Below are positions 41,855 to 50,903 of a DNA stretch of 64,000 nucleotides, piece after piece. The DNA comes from JAJRTA01 sp965603125 (lineage in GTDB: Bacteria > Zixibacteria > MSB-5A5 > GN15 > FEB-12). Under the pieces are notes generated by a model. It was not told where the DNA came from. It searched no databases and saw only the letters and a program-made list of their open reading frames with translations. The first letter of the stretch is position 1; every line of letters starts with the position of its first letter. The stretch covers positions 18,776 to 82,775 of the forward strand of contig CBFDBU010000012.1 in the NCBI GenBank assembly GCA_965603125.1, written 5' to 3'. A program made the position numbers and the translations under genes.

Positions 41855-42352
41855 CGCGAAGAAGAGACACTCATCAGTGTTATTTTTCTGTTTTACCTTG
41901 TCGTATTACTGAAGGGAAGTTAAGGTTTCCGCGGGGGCAATTCAATTCAATTCTGCGTTTTTCGGATCGAGAGCCCGGAGGAACATAAACGGGCAATCTC
42001 ACACCGCTCTTCAAGGGCAATCTGATCATATCTCTTTCCCATAACAACACCTTAATAAGGTGTTGCACTTCGTTTGTGAAGTTAGGGAATCCACTGGTAT
42101 CAACAACTTACTGGATGCCCGTGTTCACTGGAATGACGAATCCGGCGGCTTCCGATTATCACCAAAGGCTTTTTTCAACAGCCTGCTGGTGCAGCATCTG
42201 ACCATAGAGAAAGCACTTGGAGCCGATCCCTGATTATCGGAACGGACAGCCTCTGCCGCAACGGAATTTTGTCAACAAGCCCTCTTGGCTAATGTAACTA
42301 TGTCAAGCGCGGGATCCCTGCACCCCGCCGCTCTAACCGGCAACGTCACAGG
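41855..42352. other. Gene-free stretch upstream of the GNAT gene
   Basis: About 500 bp, AT-richer than its surroundings, ending where the dgt-derived repeat begins. At 42111-42140 it holds a text of the CTGGAT.CCCG...C.GGAATGACG type, a degenerate copy of a small palindromic repeat common in many bacterial genomes. No gene is supportable. The minus-strand promoter of the trio should lie here; I could not identify it. Confidence 0.45.
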
Positions 42353-42520
42353 GATGCCGCCCCGCTTCCAGGGCATGCTTGCCGATCAGCAGACGGAGAG
42401 CGTTATCGCCGACTACATGGCAGGTATGACCGACCGGTACGCCGAGAAGGTCTACACGTTCCTGAACGGCGGAAATCCGCCCCCATTGCCATGACGCGGC
42501 GGGTTGCCGGTTCCTTCGGT
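42353..42520 (+). pseudogene. Duplicated 3' fragment of dgt (copy 2)
   Basis: An open frame in this segment translates to the last ~46 residues of Dgt (MPPRFQGMLADQQTE ... YAEKVYTF.NG.NPPPLP) with a few changes, ending in the same TGA at 42492-42494 and sharing 26 bp beyond it. The upstream dgt sequence is missing, so this is a gene fragment. It is in direct orientation relative to dgt, 4378 bp away, and flanks the GNAT/SGNH/CelD trio on its other side. Confidence 0.88.
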
Positions 42521-42723
42521 CGCTGGGTTGCCCGATCAATAACTTGCGTACGCAGCCTACCACGGTTATCTTCCTGGGAAGGAGATGTTACAATTGTTGG
42601 ACGCCCCAAGAAGTCTGTTAATTATCCTCCCAGGCGGCGGCGTTTTCTCGAACGAGACATCGACGGACTGGAAACAGCCCTTGAACAGCGTACCATTTAA
42701 CGGTGTAAGAAAGGTGGTTTGAA

Positions 42724-43707
42724 GTGTCACAGGACATTCCGTTTCATATCCTCGCAGATCACGGTCTCCCTGAGTTCTTCAATCCATATCGAATCCGTGT
42801 CCTGCTGACGAACTCTCTATTTAACAAACGCCTGTTCAGAATGCCATTGCTGCGACTGTTGCCGGTCGTGGCTCTCGGGTGCAAGTGCTGGTGGGTAAGC
42901 GTCCGCCACCGGGGACCCGCTCCGTTTGTGACATGCAGCACCGGATCCAGCTTCGTATTCGCCCTGCTACAGTATCTCTGTCGGCCCCTGATCCGACCAC
43001 GCACTCATGTGATGTATGACCTTCTACTGGAGAGAAAACGTACCGGCCTGATGGGGCTATTCGATTCGATAAAGATGCACGTCTTCAGGAAAGTGGTTGA
43101 TCACGCCGTCGTGTGGGGGCCGCCGGATATAGATAGCTTCTCGCGGGAGTACGATATTCCCACAGAGAAGTTCTCTTTCGTACCTTATCACCTTACGCTG
43201 GAGAACTTTCAGTTTGACATCAGTGACCAAGGATACATTTTCGCCGGTGGCAACAATGGCAGGGATTATCCAACGCTAATAGACGCCGTTAGCAAGATTG
43301 ACTACCCGGTATTCATTGCAACACAACTGCCAGAGGTGATCGAGATAGCGGCCCCGTTTCCGAATATCATGGTCAAACCGGTCACGCATGAGCAGTTCCG
43401 TCAGAAGATGGCCGGCTGCCATATGTTCGTGGAGGCTCATCCGGTCGACTTCTTCAGAACGGCCGGGCATCAGACATTCCTGAATGCTATGTGGATGGGG
43501 AAGCTGGTTGTACTGGCTGATGAGAAAAGCGCTATCGGTTATATTGAGGATGGAAAGGACGGCTTGGTGGTAGCGGCCGGCGACGCTGAGGGGCTGAAAG
43601 CAAAGATTCAACTGGCTCTCAATGATCTCGACCTCTCCACCCGATTGGCGAAAGCAGCCCAGTCAAAGGCACGCGATCCCAAGTACCGGAACTTGAACCA
43701 CACGTAA
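42724..43707 (+). CDS. Glycosyltransferase (GT-B type) with an in-frame stop near its end
   Basis: A 327-residue protein, one of the few plus-strand genes of the locus. It has GT-B features: FVPYHLTLENFQFD, YIFAGGNNGRDYPTLIDAV (start of the C-terminal lobe), PVTHEQFRQKMAGCHMFVEA and FLNAMWMGKLVVLADEKSAIGYIEDGKDG, typical of GT4-like donor-site regions. GTG start with AAAGGTGG upstream. The frame ends at TAA (43705-43707) but remains open for 26 more codons of protein-like sequence (AIYNVALRIEMEKYYLDVSS...) to a TGA at 43786-43788. The stop may be a recent nonsense mutation trimming the C-terminal helix. Confidence 0.8.
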   Translation: MSQDIPFHILADHGLPEFFNPYRIRVLLTNSLFNKRLFRMPLLRLLPVVALGCKCWWVSVRHRGPAPFVTCSTGSSFVFALLQYLCRPLIRPRTHVMYDLLLERKRTGLMGLFDSIKMHVFRKVVDHAVVWGPPDIDSFSREYDIPTEKFSFVPYHLTLENFQFDISDQGYIFAGGNNGRDYPTLIDAVSKIDYPVFIATQLPEVIEIAAPFPNIMVKPVTHEQFRQKMAGCHMFVEAHPVDFFRTAGHQTFLNAMWMGKLVVLADEKSAIGYIEDGKDGLVVAAGDAEGLKAKIQLALNDLDLSTRLAKAAQSKARDPKYRNLNHT

Positions 43708-43869
43708 GCTATCTACAACGTCGCGCTCAGGATCGAGATGGAAAAATACTACCTCGACGTCTCCAGCGACATACTCAACTTGTATTGATTCCCGCCCGTC
43801 AGCGAAATACTCCGGCAACCCTGCTCGGGTGCGCATACCGACTGGTCACTTCGAGTGCGGTGGCTATCC

Positions 43870-45747
43870 TTAAGGCTCCAGCTCAAGAAAGGGCGCCTCC
43901 GGGGGGATGGTATCCTGATCTTCAGGCTGTTCCGGATCGTCCCAGGTGCCGTCACCGACCGTCTGCGACAGAGTCAGGGTGTCTGTGCCGCCCGCTGGAA
44001 GGCTGGACACCACAAAACTGTCATGTTGGACATTGTCGCCGGACAGCGAGGCGGTTATGTCGAAGGGGCCAAAATCGGTCGGTTCGCCCTGTGAACTGGC
44101 AGCCTGCAGGTATGATACAACACTCTTCGCAAGTCCTCCGTTGGTTGTGGTTTCGGACAGGACAGTGACGCCGTTGCCATTCGTCACTGTCACCGATGCC
44201 CCGTGAACAGGGAGAAGGTTCTGTCCTCTCACATAGACACGCAGCGTCCGTTTCATGGTGATATCGCCATTTTGGTTGGCAGCAAAAGCAACGTCCGTCT
44301 CTGAGGCCCCATTAATATAGGTGCCGTCAATATTCACATTACCAGTGGAGAGGTCACCGGAATTACCAACATACCATGTCCTCTTATCCGCATCGGTAAT
44401 CACCAACGAATCGTTACCTGTTGCTGTCGTTGTGTCCATAAAGCCGTAGATGTTGTCATAGAACAACCCGTCCAAACAGCCGTCGGCATTAAACTCGTCC
44501 TGCAGGTTCATAATATAATTACAGGAGTAAAACTCATTGTCGTATAGCTCAACGTGGTTTCCCCCGCTGATGTCGTTCATAAGCTCAACCGCACGGGCAT
44601 CAGCGTCTGCGCTGAGGGCACGTGCGTAAACAGTGTTGCCATAGATATAGATGTGCCCAGCCGATGATTCGCCTTCATACGAGTTAATCTGGATACCGGT
44701 TGTATACCTCCCTATGTGGTTCGTGGAAGCATTGTTGTCGGCAGTAGTTATCACCGTGTTGTCGTAAACCTTTACATAAGATAGATTCTGGCCACCTGAC
44801 CGCAGCCTGATCCCCCTCATTATCCCAGTAGGGTTTTCGGCATCAGGTCCAGAGTGCAGATCAAGGATGTTGTCGTGGACTAGAACATAGTCGTCAGAAG
44901 CTCCAACTGCATTATCTAAAATTATCCCTCGACAGCCACCATGACTGCTTCCGCTGGTGATAGTCGTATTTCTAATAACAGAACCGGCCGTCATCTGACG
45001 AAATATAATCGCATATTGATTAGCATTTTGACCACCCTGATAGGTATTCTGATGATCAAGAGTAAAATCGCAACTATCAACGATAGCCTTCCCTTTGAAT
45101 CGTATTCCCTGAGCTGGCCCATCGGCTATCGTGATCTTGTTTAATTTGAAGGCGTAATTACCGTTCCCGTCACCACCTACCCCGAACAAAGCCACTGTAC
45201 CATCGTAGGTATGTCTACTGGTGAAACTCGTGGAATTGCTTGTCCAGGTGCCATAGTTGAATAGTGTATTGTAGCACTCTCCTGTTTGCACAACACACTG
45301 CGCATTGTGCCCATCGATGATTAGATCAACTGTATCGAAAGTAATATCGTGACACGCAGACAATTTGATACACGTATTTCCGCTTCCATAATTATCATCA
45401 GGCCCTTCTTCTCTGATTATTCTCAGATTAGCAATACGGCAATCGTAAGTGCCCGTCCCACTCAAAGAAATACCATAAGCATATCTCCCGCCATTGTCTC
45501 CAAACCGAAGGGTCTTCCCTTGACCGTTGATAAACACGTTATCAGTGTTACTTAGAAGGATGCCGTTGGCAGAAGAAATGATAGTGTCAGTGGCAAACGT
45601 GATAGTGTCATTATCCGATGCTGAATAGGGCAGATCGCCCGACGTAAGCACCACTTGCCTTGCTTCAGCCGATCCGTGTGGCGCCATCGCCATGGCCAGA
45701 GCAAGCAGAAGCGGTCTGAAAGTATCCCGGTTCATTCGCAAGAACAT
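43870..45747 (-). CDS. Secreted right-handed beta-helix protein
   Basis: A 625-residue exported protein. The start at 45747 has AAGGAGG nine bases upstream and gives a signal peptide ending GSAEA (about residue 29). From about residue 35 to 470 the sequence has repeated short strands with N, G, D and I/V (ILLSNTDNVFINGQGKTL, DCRIANLRIIREEG, VVIRNTTITSG-like, VKVYDNTVITTADN, IYIYGNTVYARALS), the pattern of parallel beta-helix proteins such as pectate lyases and alginate epimerases. A C-terminal Ig-like region (VYVRGQNLLPVHGASVTVTN) follows, and the end is rich in P/E/D. It may modify or bind the polysaccharide; no catalytic residues can be assigned. Confidence 0.78.
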   Translation of the reverse strand: MFLRMNRDTFRPLLLALAMAMAPHGSAEARQVVLTSGDLPYSASDNDTITFATDTIISSANGILLSNTDNVFINGQGKTLRFGDNGGRYAYGISLSGTGTYDCRIANLRIIREEGPDDNYGSGNTCIKLSACHDITFDTVDLIIDGHNAQCVVQTGECYNTLFNYGTWTSNSTSFTSRHTYDGTVALFGVGGDGNGNYAFKLNKITIADGPAQGIRFKGKAIVDSCDFTLDHQNTYQGGQNANQYAIIFRQMTAGSVIRNTTITSGSSHGGCRGIILDNAVGASDDYVLVHDNILDLHSGPDAENPTGIMRGIRLRSGGQNLSYVKVYDNTVITTADNNASTNHIGRYTTGIQINSYEGESSAGHIYIYGNTVYARALSADADARAVELMNDISGGNHVELYDNEFYSCNYIMNLQDEFNADGCLDGLFYDNIYGFMDTTTATGNDSLVITDADKRTWYVGNSGDLSTGNVNIDGTYINGASETDVAFAANQNGDITMKRTLRVYVRGQNLLPVHGASVTVTNGNGVTVLSETTTNGGLAKSVVSYLQAASSQGEPTDFGPFDITASLSGDNVQHDSFVVSSLPAGGTDTLTLSQTVGDGTWDDPEQPEDQDTIPPEAPFLELEP

Positions 45748-46217
45748 GATTTGTCTACCTCCTTGTGATAACAGGTCCGTCGATGTGTGACACCCGAGTC
45801 GTTGTGACATCGATCAACCCGTCGACCACTCTTCGCCAAAACATCGTTACACTTCCATGACACAGGCCAGCATAAGTGCCTGCACTTTCATTGCTCTTGA
45901 CGGGTCAAGATAGACTTGCCGTCTCCTGTTGTCAAGCGCGCGCACTGCTCCGCGGAAGGAGCAGGTATTGCCATACGGCTTGCCGCCATCGGTGCCGGTG
46001 TCTCCCTCCGCCTGAAGCCGATAGTGTCTTGCCAAGCTCAAGTAGTGCCCTGATTAGTAGGTGTCGGTCGCGTCAGACAATCGCTGAGCAAGACAAACCA
46101 ACAATTTCCATGCCAGACGCGCGACGGACCGTAATCGCCCATATAGCACGCAGTTGCACGCTCGCGGCAAGCGCCGCTCAGCGACGAGTCGGTCCGTCGG
46201 TGTTCGTCATCTGACCA
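45748..46217. other. Gene-free stretch upstream of the beta-helix gene, with two palindromes
   Basis: About 470 bp. Only the palindromes at 45874-45910 stand out. Short open frames are Cys/Arg-rich and not protein-like. Confidence 0.5.
45874..45910. promoter_or_regulatory. Two adjacent perfect palindromes, possible operator
   Basis: AAGTGC-CT-GCACTT (45874-45887) and TCTTGAC-GG-GTCAAGA (45895-45910) lie 7 bp apart, about 130-160 bp upstream of the beta-helix start. Each has a 2-bp centre. The spacing of centres is about 22 bp, i.e. roughly two helical turns, as expected for paired dimeric regulators. Confidence 0.4.
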
Positions 46218-46295
46218 GTGTTCGGTTCTTCATCAGAGGGCCTTGTTGATTATCCGGAGAAAGGCGACAACAGGTTTCTCATCCCGAGGATTGGC
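46218..46295 (+). pseudogene. Remnant of a polysaccharide deacetylase C-terminus
   Basis: 26 codons on the plus strand read EGLVDYPEKGDNRFLIPRIG after a short lead, closely like SGLVSYPLKGQDRFLIPRVG near the end of the deacetylase at 53630-54748. Nothing upstream in frame belongs to a deacetylase (stop at 46212-46214). It is in opposite orientation to the intact homologues and lies between divergent minus-strand genes, so it is a leftover of a lost or rearranged gene. Confidence 0.5.
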
Positions 46296-46328
46296 ATTGC
46301 TGCCGGTTGCGACTGGCAGACAGACCGA

Positions 46329-47678
46329 TTAGAGTTCCAGCCTACCCCTGTTCTTGCCAACGGCATGGTCCAGCAACTTAGCCAGTTGCGAGGTCTGGTG
46401 CCGGCGCGTGAACTTCTCGATGTGGACTACTCTCGGTTCGATTCTTTCCGGGCAGCGTTTCTCCCATTCCGCATACTTATCGGCAAGAAACGACTCCACT
46501 GCCGTCGGATCAGGTTGAGTAAGCACCTCGCCGCCATTGTTTCCCCGAATACAACCCGCAACTTCTCCTTCCGGCACAAGCGCCAGAATAGGTCGACCGG
46601 TGGCCAGATACTCGTATGACTTGGCAGGTACGATAGCAGCGCCATCCGGACCTGACCAGAGGATCAATAAGAGAATGTCTGCCTGGAACATGTGACGGTA
46701 GACATCCCTCTGCGAGAGATACCCTTTGTCCACAACCACATCTTCGAGACCCCAGTTGCGGGCGTAAGTCCCAAGACCACGACCCAGGAACACAAACTGT
46801 ACCTGTTTCCGAGCGGAAGGTTTGGAGGCGAGAAACCTCTTCAGACCTTCGAAGAATGCATCCCAGTTGCGATGCCCGTAGACTCCACCCCCATAGACCA
46901 CGGTGAACTTGTCGTAGGCAATACTATCGTCCGTGCTCATGTCTTCAGGATCGTAGCCGTTCAAGATGGGATAGTATTTGTCCCCCACTTCGTTTCCATA
47001 TTTACTCCGGAATCCCTCGCCCATCAGGACAGTACTTGCTATGACGACATCGGCACGGCGGTGGACGGCCCGTTCCATGGCCTCTGATACCCGCCTGAGC
47101 GAAGGAAATGGTTGCTGGGTTTCAAAGCCATGGTTTTGTGACCATGGATCGCGAAAGTCTACCACCAACGGAAGACCGGTGATCCTCTTGACCAAGTAAC
47201 CGATGAACTGGGCTGAGTGTGGCGGGGTGACACAATATACACAGTTGATATTCTCGTTGCGGATAATCGACAGTGCCTTCGGTAAAGCCGTAGGAATCCA
47301 GCCGACATCCTTGTCCGGTGTCGAGAGAAGTATGCGAACGTACCGCTTCAGTTTGCCCAGCGGACTGGCTGGTACACGAGCCGATTGAGCCAAGTCAGCC
47401 TCCGAGGATGATTGCTGCGAAGGTTTGGAAATCGCTCTCCTGCTCTGCCGTTGTTCATACCACCTCACAGGTTCAAGAACGTACGTACGATGTACTTCAA
47501 CCTGTTCAATGCCCTTAAGTAACTCCGGATGACCTGTCGGTACAAATGGACTTGAAGCCGTTAGAACAATAGGTTCCCATCCGTGATCTGGCAGATACCG
47601 AGCGAACTTGACAGTACGAAAGACGCCAACAATACCGTTGGGTGGGTAGCAATACGATATCATTAACACCTTCTTCAT
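46329..47678 (-). CDS. Glycosyltransferase family 4
   Basis: A 449-residue GT-B enzyme. N-terminal MISYCYPPNGIVGVFRTVKFARYLPDHGWEP-type strand/helix is the acceptor domain start; the linker segment PLVVDFRDPWS is typical of this family. The C-terminal lobe has VVYGGGVYGHRN, VQFVFLGRGLG, and PAKSYEYLATGRPILALVPEGEVA (nucleotide-sugar site). It should add a sugar to the lipid-linked repeat unit at the inner face of the membrane. It lies 25 bp after the flippase gene on the same strand. Confidence 0.9.
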   Translation of the reverse strand: MKKVLMISYCYPPNGIVGVFRTVKFARYLPDHGWEPIVLTASSPFVPTGHPELLKGIEQVEVHRTYVLEPVRWYEQRQSRRAISKPSQQSSSEADLAQSARVPASPLGKLKRYVRILLSTPDKDVGWIPTALPKALSIIRNENINCVYCVTPPHSAQFIGYLVKRITGLPLVVDFRDPWSQNHGFETQQPFPSLRRVSEAMERAVHRRADVVIASTVLMGEGFRSKYGNEVGDKYYPILNGYDPEDMSTDDSIAYDKFTVVYGGGVYGHRNWDAFFEGLKRFLASKPSARKQVQFVFLGRGLGTYARNWGLEDVVVDKGYLSQRDVYRHMFQADILLLILWSGPDGAAIVPAKSYEYLATGRPILALVPEGEVAGCIRGNNGGEVLTQPDPTAVESFLADKYAEWEKRCPERIEPRVVHIEKFTRRHQTSQLAKLLDHAVGKNRGRLEL

Positions 47679-47703
47679 CGTTCCAACGCCGGATAATAGT
47701 TGA

Positions 47704-49191
47704 TCATGTCATCCTATCGGAGAACCGCGCTCGCAGTCTGCCAATCGCGTCCCACGCGGTTTTCAATTCCCCGTCAGTAAAGAACCGCAGTACATATAGC
47801 AAGCCTACAAATCCAGCCAACGGTCCGATCTTGATGATCAGATTCAACCACGATGATCCGGTATCTATATAGCCGCCCAAGAGATATGCGATCCCCCCTG
47901 CCAGAAATAGTTTGAGCACTCGGACAGTCTCGAATTCCAGCGGACACAGGCGGTTGCTGAAGTAGAAGGTGAGCGAAGCTCGAACCACGTATGTAATCAC
48001 GGTTGACCAGGCCGCTCCCCATATGCCAAATGTAGGAATCAGAAGGAAATTAAGGGACAGGTTGACCACAGCAGTCATGATATTGATGTATGTGAAGTAG
48101 ATCGTTTTCTTGAAATATGAGATCCCTATCGAGAAATGGTAGAACAGAGAATGAAACAACTGTGAGAGAGCTATTATTGGAACGATCTGAAAAGCCGGCC
48201 AGAACTTCTCGGTCGTCATGATCTTGATAATATCAGGAGCGAATATCGACACCGCTACCACGCCCAACGTTACGACCGACATGAAATATGTGAATATTCG
48301 CGCGTACATCTTCTCGGAATTCTCTTCATTGAAGTACTCGAACCGTCGTGGATACCAGATCGTGTTAAATGGTGCTGTCACGAACGTCCCTACCAGAACG
48401 CCGAACTTGTAGCCCAGCGTGTAGAGACCGGCTTCGGCCAGCCCGATATATTCCTTCACAAAGTAACGATCAGCGGCAATTATCAGATAGATCGCCATAC
48501 TGGATGGAATCAACGGAAGACCGTACCTAACCATCTGCTTAAGTACTGGGATTGACAATCTCAGGCCAATCTTGCGCAAGATAGGAATCGTCATCACCAG
48601 CCCGATAGAGGTGTTGGCAACGAGCGTGCCCAAGAGAATGCCCTTAACGCCCATATCTAGTCCCACAAGAAACAGAATGTTGAGCGAAATCGTCAGAAGT
48701 AGCTTGGATACGGAATGAATAGTCACATGGACAGATTTCTGCGCAACCCGGAAATATCCGAACCCAGTGTCCAGCATGAAGTTAGTTCCCATGGTCGCGA
48801 GCACCAGGGCGCATTCCACAGTCATGTCTCGCGTGTCAAATACGAGATTGCTTATCATGCCGGCGCAACTGACCAACGCAAGACTACAAGCCATGGAGAA
48901 AACACCGTAGCCAATATAGGTCGTAGAAACAACTGTATCTCGCTCCGATTGCTCCTTCCGGTCAAAATAGAATCGACTCATCGCCTCACCGATACCGACA
49001 CTCATCGTAATCGAGATTATCGTGACAACGAAGTATAGGATCTCAAGGGTGCCGTAGTCGGTAGTCGTTAGATAGCGTGTATACACCGGCAACAGAAGAA
49101 AGCCAACCAGGCCGTTTAATACGGCGGCCAGCCCATAAACCGACGAGTGTTTGCCCAGAACCCTCAGCTCTTTTTTGATCGACAATCCCAC
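47704..49191 (-). CDS. Lipid-linked oligosaccharide flippase (Wzx/MurJ-like, MOP superfamily)
   Basis: A 495-residue integral membrane protein with about 12-14 hydrophobic segments. The N-terminus (KHSSVYGLAAVLNGLVGFLLLPVYTRYLTTTDYGTLEIL) is typical of polysaccharide-biosynthesis Wzx proteins, as are IAADRYFVKEYIGLAEAGLYTLGYK and AWSTVITYVVRASLTFYFS. It would flip undecaprenyl-linked repeat units to the periplasm for polymerisation or ligation. It is followed by the GT4 gene; upstream lies a stretch of coding remnants. Confidence 0.92.
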   Translation of the reverse strand: MGLSIKKELRVLGKHSSVYGLAAVLNGLVGFLLLPVYTRYLTTTDYGTLEILYFVVTIISITMSVGIGEAMSRFYFDRKEQSERDTVVSTTYIGYGVFSMACSLALVSCAGMISNLVFDTRDMTVECALVLATMGTNFMLDTGFGYFRVAQKSVHVTIHSVSKLLLTISLNILFLVGLDMGVKGILLGTLVANTSIGLVMTIPILRKIGLRLSIPVLKQMVRYGLPLIPSSMAIYLIIAADRYFVKEYIGLAEAGLYTLGYKFGVLVGTFVTAPFNTIWYPRRFEYFNEENSEKMYARIFTYFMSVVTLGVVAVSIFAPDIIKIMTTEKFWPAFQIVPIIALSQLFHSLFYHFSIGISYFKKTIYFTYINIMTAVVNLSLNFLLIPTFGIWGAAWSTVITYVVRASLTFYFSNRLCPLEFETVRVLKLFLAGGIAYLLGGYIDTGSSWLNLIIKIGPLAGFVGLLYVLRFFTDGELKTAWDAIGRLRARFSDRMT

Positions 49192-49680
49192 CTGATCTTA
49201 CAATCTCCTCAACTCTTGCTGGCGAAGAATACGACTCTTACAACAGTATCGTCTATATCGTTTCTGACTGCAAGGCGTTAGTGAGCAGTTATACGAACCG
49301 AGACGGTCCATATGAACGTTTCCAAGACATGGTATGTCCCTCTCAGTATCGTGATTATGTAAGAATCTCCCCGAAGGGTCAAGGATTGCCTTGTATCCAC
49401 AAGGGATCGGTTCTATGAGCACAAGAATGTCACCAATGGGGCGCAGCGCAGTATACCAATTCTCCTGAAGTTGTCCCCGAACATACCCTCGCTGTCTGTT
49501 TCCGTGGAAGGTCATGTATCTCACCAGCTTGCGATACCAACTTGTTCCGGCTGGAGTTGGTTTCGGTCAGCCAATCCGCATGAGAATATCATAAAACAAC
49601 GGTCTCGATTACAAAACATCGACTACCTGGAATGTGACGGCACGGGCGTGACGAAGGGCCTTAGCTGCTACCTCAATCAA
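49192..49680 (-). other. Stretch of about 490 bp with apparent coding remnants
   Basis: No intact gene. Directly after the deacetylase stop, and in the same frame, 23 codons (49680-49612) read like the inside of a glycosyltransferase helix-strand unit (LIEVAAKALRHARAVTFQVV) before a TAA. Another minus-strand open frame (49524-49198, 108 codons) has fair protein character at first but is Cys/Arg-rich later. I read this as a decayed gene, probably a glycosyltransferase; the evidence is thin. Confidence 0.3.
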
Positions 49681-50745
49681 CTACTCTCGGGGTGTCCTCA
49701 CTCGGCGGGTCCGGCGCCGACGCCATGCCTCCAACTTCCCGGTCAGGAAATAGAAGAAGCCGGACAGGCGCGCCTTGAACTCCCACTTTGTAATGCCGGC
49801 CCCAATGGCAATCCTTCTGATACGGAACCTGTCGGCATTGCGATCCCAGAGGCCATCCAGGGTAGTTACCGCGGCCTTGAATCCGAGTTTTTTCAGAACG
49901 GCGACACTGTCATCATTGAAATCCTGCTCTCTTCCGTTGGGGTAGGCGAAAACCGGTTGGAACCGGATATCATGGCGGTTCAGACGGTCCATGGCTGATT
50001 TGACCTCAAGTTCCTGCTCTGTGGTCGACAGTTGGGACATGATCGGATGTTTGTCGGAATGCAGACCGATATCGAATTCGGCGCTGTCGGCCAACTCCGC
50101 AATCTGCTCGATTGTCATCAGTTGGAAGATGCCGGATAGCCTGCGGTGGGGGGTATCGGGGTCTGCCAGTAGACGGTTTGTCAGTTCCCTGCGTTTCACG
50201 TCAGGCCAGGTTTTCATTCGGCCAATAAGCTCGCCGGCAAGCATAACCCGTTCGGCGGCCGTGCCGGCAAGCGTGACGCCTCCCGGAACTAAGTCGCCTA
50301 AGTCCAATAACTGGCTTGGCGCGGTCAGACAAAACTCCAGGACATCGTCTGCCCATATCTGCGCCCGGCGCTCCGAGAGTCCGGGCACACAGAAGCAGAT
50401 AGCCGACAGGCCGAGACGCCTCAGGATCGGCCACACTTCGGAGTACGTATTCTCAAGACCATCGTCAAGAGTAATAACAACCATGTGCCTGAGCGAACCC
50501 GAAGGTGACAAGTCACCGGCAAACACGGTGGAAACCGGCGCGACATTATACCGGCGAGATGCGTAGTGCATTTGCCACTCGAATGTGCCTCTGTCCAATA
50601 CTGTCCAGCAGGGAGCACCGAGTCCCTGTGTCGTCACACCGTGGTACATCAGGACCCGGATCTTGTCGGCGTTAAGACACCGGAAAAGGAGATTCAGTCC
50701 CAGCAGTTCGCCGAGCACCAGAATTAGATTTCTCATGAGCGCCAT
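49681..50745 (-). CDS. Polysaccharide deacetylase (NodB homology domain)
   Basis: A 354-residue protein. Motifs: RVLMYHGVTTQG, the metal/catalytic VVITLDDGLENTYSEVWPIL (NodB motif 1), FCVPGLSERRAQIWADDVLEF, DIGLHSDKHPIMSQLS (the H...H motif 2 region) and PVFAYPNGREQDFNDDSV (motif 3). An N-terminal hydrophobic stretch (LILVLGELLGLNLLFRC) may anchor it to the membrane. It should remove acetyl from N-acetyl sugars of the polysaccharide. The C-terminus is strongly basic (RRRRTRRVRTPRE). Confidence 0.9.
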   Translation of the reverse strand: MALMRNLILVLGELLGLNLLFRCLNADKIRVLMYHGVTTQGLGAPCWTVLDRGTFEWQMHYASRRYNVAPVSTVFAGDLSPSGSLRHMVVITLDDGLENTYSEVWPILRRLGLSAICFCVPGLSERRAQIWADDVLEFCLTAPSQLLDLGDLVPGGVTLAGTAAERVMLAGELIGRMKTWPDVKRRELTNRLLADPDTPHRRLSGIFQLMTIEQIAELADSAEFDIGLHSDKHPIMSQLSTTEQELEVKSAMDRLNRHDIRFQPVFAYPNGREQDFNDDSVAVLKKLGFKAAVTTLDGLWDRNADRFRIRRIAIGAGITKWEFKARLSGFFYFLTGKLEAWRRRRTRRVRTPRE

Positions 50746-50903
50746 AGCACTTTATCTCGCCCCGCCTACCGATGTAACTGCGAAGGCGATTCTCCACGCG
50801 AGTGTTCGAGCGGCGCAATGCTGGATCTGCCAGCAAGATGGCCCGGGGTGCAGTTGAGACGGGCCGATCCTGGCTGTCCCGTGCTTGGCTTCAGTGTAGA
50901 TTA

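Noticed and set aside
42111..42140. Transposon inverted end
   Set aside because: It resembles a small interspersed palindromic repeat; no transposase or second end is present.
37975..42520. A prophage or integrative element attached at the dgt 3' end
   Set aside because: The repeat geometry fits, but there is no integrase, excisionase or phage gene between the copies; only the recombination footprint is claimed.
46435..46444. GGTTCGATTC, resembling a tRNA T-loop
   Set aside because: It lies in glycosyltransferase coding sequence and no acceptor or anticodon stem can be formed around it.
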